DNA of 31,884 nucleotides. Source: Nemertoderma westbladi. Its lineage: Eukaryota > Xenacoelomorpha > Nemertodermatida > Nemertodermatidae. Numbering within the stretch: position 1 is the stretch's first letter; the number at the start of each line of letters is the position of its first letter. The notes under the pieces were generated by a model. The model made no database searches. It was not told the DNA's origin and worked only from the letters and a program-made list of their open reading frames with translations. Location: positions 1 through 31,884 of the forward strand of contig JAUCBJ010002458.1 in the NCBI GenBank assembly GCA_032718475.1, in the 5' to 3' direction. Made by a program: the position numbers and the translations under genes. Shown piece after piece: positions 1 through 9,620 of this stretch.

Positions 1-1
1 A

Positions 2-547
2 GGAAATAATGTTTTACCTGGTAACAATAACCCTAATTTAAATGTGCAAAATAATCTAAATAATACAAATAATTCTGAGCAAAATAATTTAAATAATTTA
101 AATAATTTTGGTAACATCAATACGTTAAACAACCCTGAAGAAATTAACCAAAATAATATCATTAGTAATAGTGTAACAAATCAGGGCGAAATTAATAACG
201 GTGCAATTAATACAAACATAGGGGGAACAGGTGTGCCGGCCAACGAGAGCCTGCAAGGCCACGCAGTTGCACAGGGGGAAGAGGGGGTGAGTCAACCCAA
301 TGAGAGCCTGCAAGGCTACGCAGTTGCACAGGGGGAATAGGGGGTGAGTCAACCCAACGAGAGCCTGCAAGGCCACGCAGTTGCACAGGGAGAAGCGGGG
401 GTGAACAAATATAGCGAGGGTAGAGATAGTGCGTCGACTAGAGAGGGGCGTAGGGACGAAGTAAGAGGTGACGGATGGGGGGGGGGGGGGGGGGGGCGAG
501 AATGTCCAACAAACGTCGGCAGACAATACGCGCGGCGACTTAGGTAA
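2..547 (+). pseudogene. C-terminal part of family 1 N-terminal polyprotein region (Asn-rich plus 19-aa repeats), copy A
   Basis: The frame is open from the window edge and encodes an Asn/Leu-rich low-complexity stretch followed by three units of a 19-residue repeat with core ESLQGHAVAQGE. The units start at 245, 302 and 359 (period 57 bp). An in-frame TAG at 338-340 replaces the Glu codon seen in the other units, so the reading is interrupted. A 20-nt G tract (477-496) then encodes Gly, followed by a short Arg-rich tail to the stop at 547. The same order of Asn-rich, repeats and poly-G is present in copies B (19277-19897) and C (30896-31280). The function of this region is unknown. Low-complexity Asn segments and basic tails could suit particle assembly or RNA binding, but that is inference. 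Confidence 0.7.
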
Positions 548-801
548 ACCGTGGCACCCGACGACAGAGAATAGTAGGGGGATTGCGAATATCCCCAGGA
601 CCGTCCAATCGGGCAGAGAGAGAGAGACGTTGGCGCCATGAGCGGGTGAGCGAGAAGATGTCGAGCCCAGTCGGAAGACGGAAGAAGAACAGTGGAATTT
701 ATCCAGGAGGTAGAAGAGAGAACTCACGATGAGGAACACCAAACCTCTCAGACCCAAATAAGTCGTGTGACACAGAGATAAGGAGGGGACCGTTACCCCC
801 G

Positions 802-2393
802 ATGATATATCCTACACAAGGAAAGTCGACAGGCCCAACGGACGAACTGCAACCAACAGCAGGGGAGTCTGCACCACAACCATCGAGCGTGCTAGAAGTA
901 CAAGCGATAGGAATGGCAACACTCATCGACCCGCTAAAGACCAGGATCGAGCTAACACCAGTGGAGCCATTCAAATTCGATGGTAGTAAGCCGAAGGAAT
1001 ACCTGCAATTCCGGCATATGTACAGTAACGAACCTGACGCAGGCGCATTAAATACTTACAAGTTTACACAGGGGGGCCAGCATACGACATCGTAAGGCAG
1101 TACCAAAGTATCAAAGGTGGATTCACGACTGCATGGCGGGCCCTAGACAGGGAATTCGGACATCCTGCTAAGATCATCCGACAAACCTTAAGGGGAATAA
1201 CATCAGGCGGACTACAGGATAACCCTGTCAGCATCAAGACCTTCACGAATAAAGTCGAAAAGGCGCTAATTGTGCTAAAGACCCTAGATGCACCTTACGA
1301 ACTCAACACATCGAATAACATCACTACAATAGCGCAGGCACTACCGATCTGGCTGAGGAACAAGTTGAGAAAGATCGCCTTCTCCACCCGGGAGAAGAAA
1401 GGTGCAGAGCCAGGGCTAGAGGAGATGTCGAACTTCCTTAACTATGAGGCGGAATTGATTACAGACCCAGTCTACAGCGAGGATAGTTTGGGGAGGGTGC
1501 CGAAAGCTGAATACAACAGGCCTAAGCCCGAACATAATCTGGCGGATGCATTCCCGAGAGTGAGACAGTCGCTACCACATGCGGCCACACAGGGGACATG
1601 TAGTCCACTGCATGTAGTCCAGCTGGAAGTAGGGCCACACCGTGGCAGGGACAGAAACAAAATAACAACACGAACAAATATAATCCCAACACACCCAGTA
1701 GGCCAAGTCCAAATAATAAAAACACTAAACCGCTAGGTATGAATATACGCGCAAAACGCGAAGCGCTTTATAAAGAAGGCTACAATCCAAAATACAAATG
1801 CCAATTACACCCAAATGCATTCCACCAGACCATGAATTACAGGCATTGGCAGGTGTTGCCTAAACAAGATTGGGTAGCCTACGCGTGTATAAATGGAATT
1901 TGTCATCGATGCGTGGTAGGAGGACAGATTCGAAGAATGCCAGGAAACAACAATAAGAGATGACGAGGCTGATGAGACTGGAGGCTAAACCATGGCAATG
2001 AGCACGACGGGAGCAAGGATGAAGAGGACAGTACTACTCGGGGTAGTTACAGTGTGAATAACAGGAAAGGACGGGCTATTGGTCATAACACTAATGTTGG
2101 TCGATAGTGGAGTAGCATTCACGTTAATGGAGAGTTGGGTGGCCGAAAGGATAGGGATACAGATGACGCCAAGCAAGATGGCGGTAACTACTATCTCCAA
2201 TAAGGACGAGGTCATGAGAATGAGAATGGGTCATTGTGAGATATCAGTGATAACACCAGGGTGCGGCTATGGGGCTACCATCGAACCCATCCAAATAATA
2301 GAATCGATTAATATTAACACCAGGCGACCCATGAAAATCGAGATTGAGCAATACCGGTACCTGGACAACATCGATTTCTCCGATTCGTCCTGA
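802..2393 (+). pseudogene. gag-pro: Gag (DUF1759-like) and DSG aspartic protease, family 1 copy A, multiply frameshifted
   Basis: Four open blocks (802-1095, 1272-1736, 1739-1963, 2079-2393) in changing frames match successive parts of the gag-protease frame of copy B. The first carries the EPFKFDGS...EYLQFR stretch typical of the DUF1759-like capsid region of BEL/Pao elements. The second carries the STREKKGAEPG stretch. The third contains the cysteine/histidine-rich nucleocapsid remnant (CHRCVVGG), whose last part is disrupted. The fourth contains the protease active-site motif LMLVDSG with the catalytic Asp kept, and the linker to the A17-like region. A deletion near 1037 and several one- or two-base changes break the frame, so no complete Gag or protease can be read. 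Confidence 0.8.
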
Positions 2394-3171
2394 AAGTATC
2401 TCTCATAGTCGGCATGGACTGCCCTACAGCCCACGAGAGACTACAGACCCGATGGCCATTCTCAGGCCATTTGGATGGATGCTTACTCGCCCAATTAAGA
2501 CGAGGACACCGTTTGGTTTGTCCGAGACATCAGGGTGCATGCTGCCCGGAACTGTTGAGGACATAGAGGAGAAACCAGAGATGGGCGATGGGAAGGTCCC
2601 ATATGGGAAGCAGCCCGAGGAAGGACACCAGGAGTCAAGGATGGGTATGGATCTGGAACCACACATAGTGGAGCTTGGTGAAAGGATAGAGGATAGTTCC
2701 AGAGAAATACCGCCGATAGATGAGTTAGGAGGGGAAGCAACAGCAAGAGAGTGGGCGGAGGAGAATGGGTTCGACGCAGAGGACCTAGAGGCAATGAGAT
2801 GGAACAAGGATATTCCTGGCAAGTATCGGTATGAGGATGGAGAAGAGTGGACGGCGAGATGTCCAGAGGAGACGCCGGTGCGGTTGAGAGGCATACCGAA
2901 AAGAGGGAGGTCAAATAAGAAGACAGGGTGGAAAGGGAGAGGACTTCTATTGTCTATTCTGCTTTATCTATTCTCTCGATTTCTTTTCATTCTACCGCCA
3001 GGTGACGACAAGATGAAGGGTGGGATTTTGCTGCCAGGGGACCATGAGGAAATCAAGAAGGCGACCGAAAGACCCAATTTTAGGGTGGAGGAGAAGGGAA
3101 GATCAATTCCAAGAGAGTTGGAATTGACAAGGAGAGTGGGGCGAAGGATAATGGATTATGTAAATAGGTAA
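2344..3171 (+). CDS. Chimeric ORF: A17-like start joined to unrecognised acidic/basic protein with one hydrophobic segment
   Basis: An open frame of 275 codons. The first 60 or so residues include an A17-like stretch (FGWMLTRPIKTRTPFGLSE) that aligns to 22622-22690 of copy B. After about 2560 the similarity ends. The rest is rich in Glu, Arg and Gly, with one strongly hydrophobic segment at residues 199-218 (LLLSILLYLFSRFLFILPPG) that could be a transmembrane helix. I do not recognise this part. It could be another element's post-integrase or env-like segment joined by deletion. Alternatively the hydrophobic stretch is only the translation of a pyrimidine tract ending in CCGCCAG at 2991-3001, which resembles a splice acceptor. 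No start-context evidence supports translation. Confidence 0.4.
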   Translation: MSNTGTWTTSISPIRPESISHSRHGLPYSPRETTDPMAILRPFGWMLTRPIKTRTPFGLSETSGCMLPGTVEDIEEKPEMGDGKVPYGKQPEEGHQESRMGMDLEPHIVELGERIEDSSREIPPIDELGGEATAREWAEENGFDAEDLEAMRWNKDIPGKYRYEDGEEWTARCPEETPVRLRGIPKRGRSNKKTGWKGRGLLLSILLYLFSRFLFILPPGDDKMKGGILLPGDHEEIKKATERPNFRVEEKGRSIPRELELTRRVGRRIMDYVNR

Positions 3172-3240
3172 AGGAGTAAGTAGATGAGTAAAGTGTGAGT
3201 ATGAGGTGAGGTGAGTATGTTGGCAATGAGTTGGGTCGTT

Positions 3241-3829
3241 GTAAATTCCTAAAACATAGATTGAGTGATTGGTTCGTTGATATTTTTAGTTATTAATAAA
3301 AGCGACTATTACCAGACTTACCATCCCATTGTTACCAATATGCATCTGAAAGTAAAGTAAAAAAGTAAATTTTCTTCGGCCACTAGGAGATGTGAATTCA
3401 ATGCAACCACTACACCAAGTTGGAACCTAGGAAATTTATCTTTCTACTAGCCTCATGATAGTGCCTTCTTATCGTATTGAAAATCCGTACTGCTTCTGTA
3501 CTGCTTGCTTGTGTACTGGTAAAGCACTGCATACTACAGTACTGGTATTTATACTTCTTACACTTATCAGCTAAAATAGGATACTGGGTCTGGGCGGGTC
3601 TGGGCAGTTAAGTGGGGGCACAGGTAGGATACCTGTAGAGAACAGTTTTTGTATTCTCAGCAACATGCAGACAGACACTATTTCAGACACTGGCATGGAT
3701 GATGTTCCCGCAGTCATAATAATTAATACATGCCTGTCCATTACCCTACAGGGCATTTCAAAAAGCATATACTCATTTGTTGAGAAATTCTCAAAGCTAA
3801 AAATACACTTTTATATAAAATTAGAGTAA
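3241..3829. other. Spacer without recognisable gene
   Basis: AT-rich, non-coding by inspection. I see no long open frame with protein-like composition and no repeat shared with the rest of the window. It separates the end of copy A from the Pao gag remnant. Confidence 0.5.
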
Positions 3830-4483
3830 AGTCAACTGTTAGATGCGATGAAACACTGGAGCGTTTGGCAGCTTCTGCTAACCTGAAGGATAATTCGGAT
3901 TTATTAGTGGAGCTAGACCTGAAGGGGCACTTCAAGTTATAGCTTTTGAGGCGCTAGAAGCATTATGAATCCATTAAGAATGAAACTTTTGTCTATTAAA
4001 GAGTATGATACAGATCTCTTTACGCATTTGAGCCTTCTTGATGATAAAATTAACAATTTTTCAAAATTTGTGAAAGAAAAATTTATTTCTATCGAACTTA
4101 AGATTTCCAAATATGATATAAATAGAACAGGAGCGATTCCAACAGTATCCAATCTGGCCATTCTACCCTTGTCGACCAAGTCAATCTTCTGGAACAGCTA
4201 ACCTGCCAAGGTCGTTTATTCCTAACAGAAGTGGTCATTGGCGGGAAAATATTGTATCTGGTAGCAGCACGACACAGAAATCAAATCATATTCCAAATCA
4301 AATTTGTGTTGTGTATATTGTCAAGGGAGTCATTATGCTACTTTATGTGATGTATTTACAAATGTAGAATCGCATAAAGTACATCTACGTAAAGAAGGCC
4401 GGTGCTTTAATTGTTTAAGAATGGACCACGATGCTACAAATTCTCTTTCTAAAAAATGCTGTTACTTTTGCAAGAAAACGTTA
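3830..4483 (+). pseudogene. gag: Gag remnant of a third Pao/BEL lineage (zinc-knuckle region)
   Basis: The clearest part is 4304-4480, which reads CVYCQGSHYATLC, a short spacer, then GRCFNCLRMDH and a CCYFCKK stretch. This Cys/His spacing is characteristic of the nucleocapsid region of Pao-type Gag proteins. Upstream, 3965-4201 (78 codons) and a short block near 3840-3930 (ETLERLAASANLKD) have plausible helical Gag-like composition, but lie in different frames separated by stops. The sequence differs strongly from both BEL families elsewhere in the window, so it is a separate, older insertion. No LTR or pol was found next to it. Confidence 0.55.
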
Positions 4484-4572
4484 CAATTACTTTTGTCAAG
4501 AACAAGTTTGAACATGCCATTGGCATAACAAATTAAAGTAAATTATGTATGAATGTTCATAAACGTTCAAAC

Positions 4573-5345
4573 TACGTAGATATTTAGGTACAAAAAAATG
4601 AATGCAAAACTGAAGGCAATTTGAAAGTTCAATATTCGTTTGTTTTGGTTCATATTCAATTTCGTTAAAGTTAGGACGTTAAATTACCTAATGTGAACGT
4701 CACAATTTGGTAACTTACTCACAATGTCCGGTAAGCAATGTGACAAAACATTGGCAACCCCAGGTATTCCCCGGTCATCCTTAGGATGTTAAATATAAGC
4801 CGTGCACAATTATTGTATGCAACACTGTTACAGTATATTGGTGTACATTATGCATGATAAATATTTCTAGCCAAAATGTTACCTCTAGAGTAAAGTTGAT
4901 TCATCTGACATATACTATCACGGTCATCATCAGTGGTGTGGATGAGCAGATAATGTGGCCCAAATAGATTAAGATTCAAATAAGAATAGTTGGATGCAAC
5001 AAGCATCAGTGAGATTTAATTTAATGTTACACCTATACTCGCTCTGTGGCAAATAAACTAATGTGATGTACTATTATATTATAAAACACCTATAGTCATC
5101 GTCTTGTTTGTATCTGCATCTGCTTTATGAAGGAAACAATTAATTGTTGCTTAATTTTATATTTATTATCTAATCATTATTTATCATATATTGTTATTTT
5201 TTAAGTGCATTGCTCGTCTGTTCATGTTATCTTTGTTAAACAAATGTTTGGGTTTGGCTGATGTATATGTATGGATGCATTTGATATACGTCATTGGTTT
5301 ACTTTTTTTTGTGGTTAATTATTGATTCTATGTTATGCTTTATAG
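4573..5345 (+). repeat. Intron block R1 preceding EGF exon 1
   Basis: First of three copies of the same non-coding block (others: 9621-10160 and 11787-12048 plus 14034-14542). It begins TACGTAGATATTTA, contains several GAACG/CGTT words near its start, and ends in a pyrimidine-rich stretch and TTTATAG acceptor directly before the EGF exon. Because block and exon recur together, it is best read as intron sequence of a duplicated exon-intron unit. Confidence 0.75.
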
Positions 5346-5468
5346 ATATTGATGAATGTGATACCGATACTGATAATTGCCACATTGATGCTAGCTGCAC
5401 AAATACTGTTGGTGGATTCAGCTGTGCTTGCAATTCTGGCTATGACGGAACTGGTGAATCATGCACTG
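5346..5468 (+). CDS. Calcium-binding EGF-like exon 1 (host gene, internal exon)
   Basis: A 123-nt exon flanked by TTTATAG (acceptor) and GTAAGT (donor), in phase 1-1, so it can be skipped or duplicated without changing frame. It encodes one cbEGF domain: an IDECDTDTDNC start with the Asp/Glu calcium-binding residues, six cysteines in the usual order, an Asn/Tyr-containing GGFSCACNSGY core, and a final ESCTG. The family acts in extracellular matrix or cell-surface proteins such as fibrillin-, Notch- or nidogen-like molecules. One domain is too little to say which. A near-identical exon lies at 14543-14665, so this is part of an exon array. Confidence 0.85.
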
Positions 5469-5564
5469 GTAAGTACTTAAGTAACTATTCCTGTAAATAA
5501 TCACCAGGTTGTCGAGCGAACTTTCTAATTTATCTGTACATATTTTTGGGATCGAAACGTAATC
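5469..5564 (+). other. Intron start after EGF exon 1
   Basis: Begins with the donor GTAAGTACTTAAG and continues to the junction with the gag fragment. Nearly the same sequence is repeated at 6237-6345, on the far side of that fragment. Confidence 0.7.
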
Positions 5565-6208
5565 TGCCCACCTTCTCGGGTGATCCCCTGGATTGGCGAC
5601 AGTTCTACGACCAGTTCGTTACTCTGGTCGACTTTGACAAATCGACTGTCTCCCCTGCGGCCAAGTTGGTTAACCTGAGGAACTGCCTACGGGGTCCTGC
5701 TCTCGCCGCCGTGCAGGGCATCAAGTGCGGCAATGGTGCCTACGCCACGGCCACCAAAGAATTTCTCACTCGGTTTGGTCAACCAAACGTTTTGATTGCT
5801 CTGTACAGCCAGAAGATCATCAACACCCCTGCAGTCACCAGTGATAACTCGGATCAACTCCGAATTCTGGTCGACACCTTCTCCGCCTCCGTCAGAGATA
5901 TGGAGTCTCTATTCGAGGACTTGGAGACAACTGGGACCAATGGGGAGCGAGCCCCACATGCCTTCCCAACAAAACTAGCTGGACACCTCTTGGCTCCACA
6001 GCTTATGTCAAAGCTTCCAAAGACGATTGTATTGGAATGAAATCGCCAGAACACCGAACGTACCGGTTGTCACAACCTCGAGGCATTGCACAACTTCCTC
6101 AAGACTGAGCTGGAGGGCCTCTAGGCCTACAGACGCTCTGGAGATCCGTCCAAGCATCCTGACCCTCGACCTCCATCTACCAACACTCAACAAAACCAGA
6201 AACCCTCA
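5565..6208 (+). pseudogene. gag: Duplicated gag fragment of BEL family 2 inside the EGF-gene intron
   Basis: A 164-codon frame (5546-6040) starts in intron sequence and reads the gag core LPTFSGDPLDWRQFYDQF and onward, a DUF1759-type capsid segment. It matches 7183-7830 of the fuller element by eye over its whole length. Both copies share a TGA after VLE (6038-6040 here) and a later TAG, so this fragment came from an already mutated source, or both came from the same mutated parent. It lacks the TAG found at 7432 in the other copy. There are no LTRs. Its borders are abrupt junctions with host intron on the left and a repeated EGF exon end on the right. Confidence 0.85.
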
Positions 6209-6346
6209 GAATCATGCACTGGTGAATCATGCACTGGTAAGTACTTAAGTAACTATTCCTGTAAATAATCACCAGGTTGTCGAGCAAACTTTCTAATTTA
6301 TCTGTACCTATTTTTGGGATCGAAATGTAATCTGCTGTCTTTGCAG
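6209..6346 (+). repeat. Second copy of EGF exon end plus intron start
   Basis: The end of the EGF exon (ACTGGTGAATCATGCACTG), its donor GTAAGTAC and about 100 bp of intron appear again here, almost identical to 5452-5567. The words GAATCATGCACTGGT occur twice in a row at the left junction. This relic exon lacks the upstream part and acceptor, so it cannot act as an exon. Confidence 0.8.
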
Positions 6347-6439
6347 CACTCTGTCCAACCTCCCTCTAGCGGGAAGGTTGGCAGGCCCTCTTAGGATCGA
6401 AACGTAATTAACTGGCCACTCAGCAGTCTCCTTGGCTAC

Positions 6440-6473
6440 CCAATGAGGACGCTTCCTGGGGAGGTATTTAAAG
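6440..6473 (+). promoter_or_regulatory. Candidate LTR promoter (CCAAT and TATA-like)
   Basis: CCAAT at 6440-6444 is followed by TATTTAAAG at 6465-6473. The same pair is kept in the other LTR of this family (TATTTAAGG near 10270). The spacing suits a Pol II promoter, but no transcription start can be proven from sequence. Confidence 0.4.
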
Positions 6474-6597
6474 AGCTGCTCGTCACTTTTTCTTCACTTC
6501 CAAGTTGACAAACTTTCCTAGTGCATACCCCTGCTTCAAAGTTTAATGATTTAATTGTTTCCTCTTCTATTTCCTTATTATTCATTGAATTATTATA

Positions 6598-6603
6598 AAT
6601 AAA
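6598..6603 (+). terminator. Polyadenylation signal AATAAA in family 2 LTR
   Basis: AATAAA lies in the 3' half of the LTR, in the position expected for the R/U5 polyadenylation signal, and is present in the second LTR copy as well. Confidence 0.45.
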
Positions 6604-6796
6604 CTCAGTTATCGTTTTCACTCAAAATCAACTTTTTCCACCTTCACCTTAAGCAATCTCTTCTACCTCTACTTTGGGAGGCGACACATAGTTGCACTCC
6701 CTTCGGCAACTGGGATTCTAAAATCAAAGGACTCTGCATCTCTCAACGCCCAGTTCGAACACTTCGAACCGTATTCCTCTCTCAACCACACTAACT

Positions 6797-8030
6797 ATGG
6801 AGAACTTCGCCGAGGCTACTCTACGGGGTCGCAAGAAGTCCACAAAGAAAGCCATCACTTCTCAGATCCATGAGTTAAACGCTCTGGATCCTGACACCCC
6901 CGAGCTCCAAGGTCGACTACAGCAGCGAAAGGCGACCCTGCTGGAAGTCTTCGAGCTTCTTCTACTGAAGTCTGAGGATGAAGAAGCCGCCGAACTACTG
7001 TCAGACAAAATGGAGTCAGAATGGGATCGAATCTTAGAGGCCGAACTCCATCTGGAACAGCTGCAGAACACTTCCCTGCCTATCAACCGGCACCTGCTTC
7101 TGACTGCGACTCTACTGTGTCGTCTGCTGCTGCTGCAGGCATTGAGGTCATCCTGTCTGCCTCAATGCTCCCTAAACTGTCGCTGCCCACCTTCTCGGGT
7201 GATCCCCTGGATTGGCGACAGTTCTACGACCAGTTCGTTGCTCTGGTCGACTTTGACAAATCGACTGTCTCCCCTGCGGCCAAGTTTGTTCACCTGAGGA
7301 ACTGCCTACGGGGTCCTGCTCTCACCGCCGTGCAGGGCATCAAGTGTGGCAATGGTGCCTATGCCGCGGCCACCAAAGAACTTCTCACTCGGTTTGGTCA
7401 ACCAAACGTTTTGATTGCTCTGTACAGCCAGTAGATCATCAACACCCCTGCAGTCACCAGTGATAACTCGGATCAACTCCGAATTCTGGTCGACACCTTC
7501 TCCGCCTCCGTCAGAGATATGGAGTCTCTATTCGAGGACATGGAGACGACTGGGACCAATGGGGAGCGAGCCCCACATGCCTTCTCCACAAAACTAGCTG
7601 GACACCTCTTGGCTCCACAACTTATGTCCAAGCTTCCAAAGACGATTGTATTGGAATGAAATTGCCAGAACACCGAACGTACCGGTTGTCACAACCTCGA
7701 GGCATTGCACAACTTCCTCAAGACTGAGCTGGAGGGCCTCTAGGCCTACAGACGCTCTGGAGATCCGTCCAAGCATCCTGACCCTCGACCTCCATCTACC
7801 AACACTCGACAATACCAGAAACCCTCAGTCACATTCTCTGCCAAAACTACGATGTCTCCTCAGATCAAAGACCTCCTTAGCGGTGAGCGGCTCGCAGCAG
7901 TGAGGGCACAATGACTCCGCATCAACTGCCTGACTGGTGGCCATATCGTGTCCATCTGTCCACAACCTCCCAGCTGCAGGGTGTGTCCTCTAAAACACCA
8001 TGTGTTGCTCCATATGTAACTCACTTCCCC
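6797..8030 (+). pseudogene. gag: Gag of BEL/Pao-like family 2, broken
   Basis: The ATG at 6797 starts an Arg/Lys- and Glu-rich N-terminal region (helical, with a likely coiled coil in ELLLLKSEDEEAAELLSDK). A frame change near 7060 leads into the DUF1759-like core at 7183 (LPTFSGDPLDWRQFYDQF). In-frame TAG at 7432, TGA after VLE and a further TAG interrupt it. A nucleocapsid zinc-knuckle remnant (CLTGGHIVSIC, then SCRVC) can be read near 7920-7990 with another frame change after it. Gag would package the element RNA. This copy cannot make a full protein. Confidence 0.8.
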
Positions 8031-9113
8031 CCTGGGGGACCGTATAGGGTCGACTCGTCCTCTACCTCTGGTGGGCATCGTTCAGCTCCCTCTTCTAATC
8101 CTCACTTGGATCCATCGGTTCCAGAGTTTAGACCTCCTGCCAGGACTACGGTGGCCTGTCGAAGGCCAGACGTGGCACACCTGCAGACTGCCATGGTGAA
8201 TCTGCTCCCCCCTGGGCCCACAAACCTTAGAACCACCAACTGGATCACTATCGACCTGATGGACCGTGACCCTTCAGCGGTTCACCCCACAGACTTTCTC
8301 CTCGGCGCCGACCTCCTCCCTCGCGTCCTCCTTCCTGGAATGATTACTGAGAGCGGGGTCTTGGCCCAGAATACAATGTTTGGGTGGACCCTCCTTGGCA
8401 GTCGCACATCTGCTACACCCAGTCTCTCCCGAGCCTTCTGTGTGTGTAACAGGAGCCTGGACATCCTCTGGGACTTGAAGACAATCGGGATGGACCACAA
8501 ATCAGATTATGACAGTTCGGACTCCTTCATCAAACCTCGTCTCATTTATGGACGGTTCGATGACCGCAGACAATCCTCCAACTACGGCGGAGTCCCCTCA
8601 CGCCGGCTGAGACCCCATCATCTTGAGGGACTCAAACAACTCGAGTCACTGGGGTACATTGAGAGACTGGTCTCTCCTCCCCCCAACGCGTACTTCCTTC
8701 CTCACCATGCCATGGTCCACAATGGAAAGACTTGGGTCGTCTTCAATGGGGCAAAGAAATGTCCTAATGGCCTCTCGATCAATGACGGTCTGAAGATGGG
8801 GCCAAATCTCCTACCATTACTCTTCAACGTGGCTATACATTTCAGAGTCTACCCTTGTGTGGCCGTCGGGGATATAGTGAAGGCCTTCCACCAAATCTCG
8901 ATCGCAGACCACGACCACGACTATCTCTGCATTCGGTGGCAAGACAAGGATGGAGAGGTATTGAGCCACTTCGTGCGCCTCCCCTTCTGCCTGAACTGCT
9001 CCCCGAGCGCTCTACAATCCACTCTATGGGTTCTGTACGGCCTACCCAAGGACTCTGCCCTTACTCTACCAGTCCCGGACACCCAAATTTTTCTACAAAT
9101 CTTAATGAGATAG
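7911..9113 (+). pseudogene. pol: Pol N-terminal half of BEL family 2: protease/A17 remnant and truncated reverse transcriptase
   Basis: A 400-codon frame. Residues 1-110 are out-of-frame gag end and a degraded protease region. From about residue 122 the linker before RT is recognisable (DFLLGADLLPR, then FGWTLLGSR). RT starts around residue 240 (KQLESLGYIERL) and includes the ASAKT-like motif changed to VFNGAKKCPNGLSIND, and VGDIVKAFHQISIAD with the first catalytic Asp. The frame ends after LPFCLNCSPSALQSTL and never reaches the YVDD box, RNase H or integrase. Internal segments between protease and RT also appear deleted. The 3' truncation abuts a MITE and host repeat rather than more element sequence. 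Confidence 0.8.
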
Positions 9114-9135
9114 CATGAAATTTGAAACAGAGATA

Positions 9136-9620
9136 GTTTCACCTCCCTCCTCCTTGCTGGGTGAGCTAGAATTTTTATTATTGCTTTCATTCTTTAGCTA
9201 CAAGCGTTTGAAAAACGTGTCTCCAGTGATATTTCACAGCTCACAGTGCAATCATTCTTCAACCTCATTGTGATTTGATGGTACCAATAGAAAGCTACCC
9301 ACGCAAGGATTCCAAAAATGTAAAAATATTTGAATTTGGTTGGGAAATACTTGAGATATGGGCATTCGATTGTTGCATGTATTTGCTTCCCCTGCAGGCC
9401 ATTTATTCTATTTAATAAATGTACCATATTCTAGAACCCTTTGGAATCCTTGCGTGGGTAGCTTTCTATTGGTACCATCAAATCACAATAAGGTTGAAGA
9501 ATGATTGCACTGTGACCTGTGAAATATCACCGGAGACAACTTTTTCAAACGGTTGTAGCTAAAGAATGAAAACAAAAATAAAAATTCTAGCTCACCCAGC
9601 AAGGAGGAGGGAGGTGAAGC
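9136..9620. mobile_element. Foldback MITE with long terminal inverted repeats and TA target site
   Basis: The left arm (from 9136, G(T/C)TTCACCTCCCTCC) and right arm (to 9620) are inverted copies of each other over about 180 bp, including the TTGCGTGGGTAGC and CTCACCCAGCAAGG words. About 110 bp of unrelated centre separates them. TA dinucleotides flank both ends (9134-9135 and 9621-9622), as expected for Tc1/mariner-type target duplication. It has no coding capacity, so it would be a non-autonomous element. Superfamily assignment rests only on the TA and is uncertain. Confidence 0.75.

Larger units (their letters stand above)
1..3240 (+). mobile_element. BEL/Pao-like LTR retrotransposon family 1, copy A (partial, degenerate)
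   Basis: This is a broken copy of the element that is complete at 16286-28601. Reading from the window edge it shows the Asn-rich segment, three 57-bp repeat units, a poly-G tract, the region before gag, gag, the DSG protease and the start of the A17-like region. Reverse transcriptase, RNase H and integrase are missing, and no LTR is visible in this copy. The 5' part lies outside the window. The 3' limit is uncertain, because sequence after about 2560 no longer aligns to the complete copy by eye. Its 497-834 segment is identical to 31432-31769 in copy C. Confidence 0.8.
6352..6756 (+). mobile_element. LTR of BEL/Pao-like family 2
   Basis: Starts TGTCCAACCTCC, with an inverted repeat (CCAACCT...AGGTTGG) at its tip. 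It contains a TATA-like TATTTAAA and an AATAAA signal, and ends near GCCCAGTTCGAACA shortly before the gag start. A second, clearly diverged copy lies at 10162-10572. The right boundary is approximate, since the two copies stop matching at GCCCAGTT. Confidence 0.75.

Noticed and set aside
125-757. Long minus-strand open frame opposite copy A (and similar ones at 30888-31574 and 20825-21574)
   Set aside because: They are reverse complements of G/A-rich coding sequence, translate to Pro/Ser/Cys-rich sequence without domains, and follow the plus-strand gene structure.
3370-3430. tRNA-derived SINE on the minus strand (A-box-like TGGTGTAGTGG)
   Set aside because: No B-box at the expected distance, no tail and no second copy in the window.
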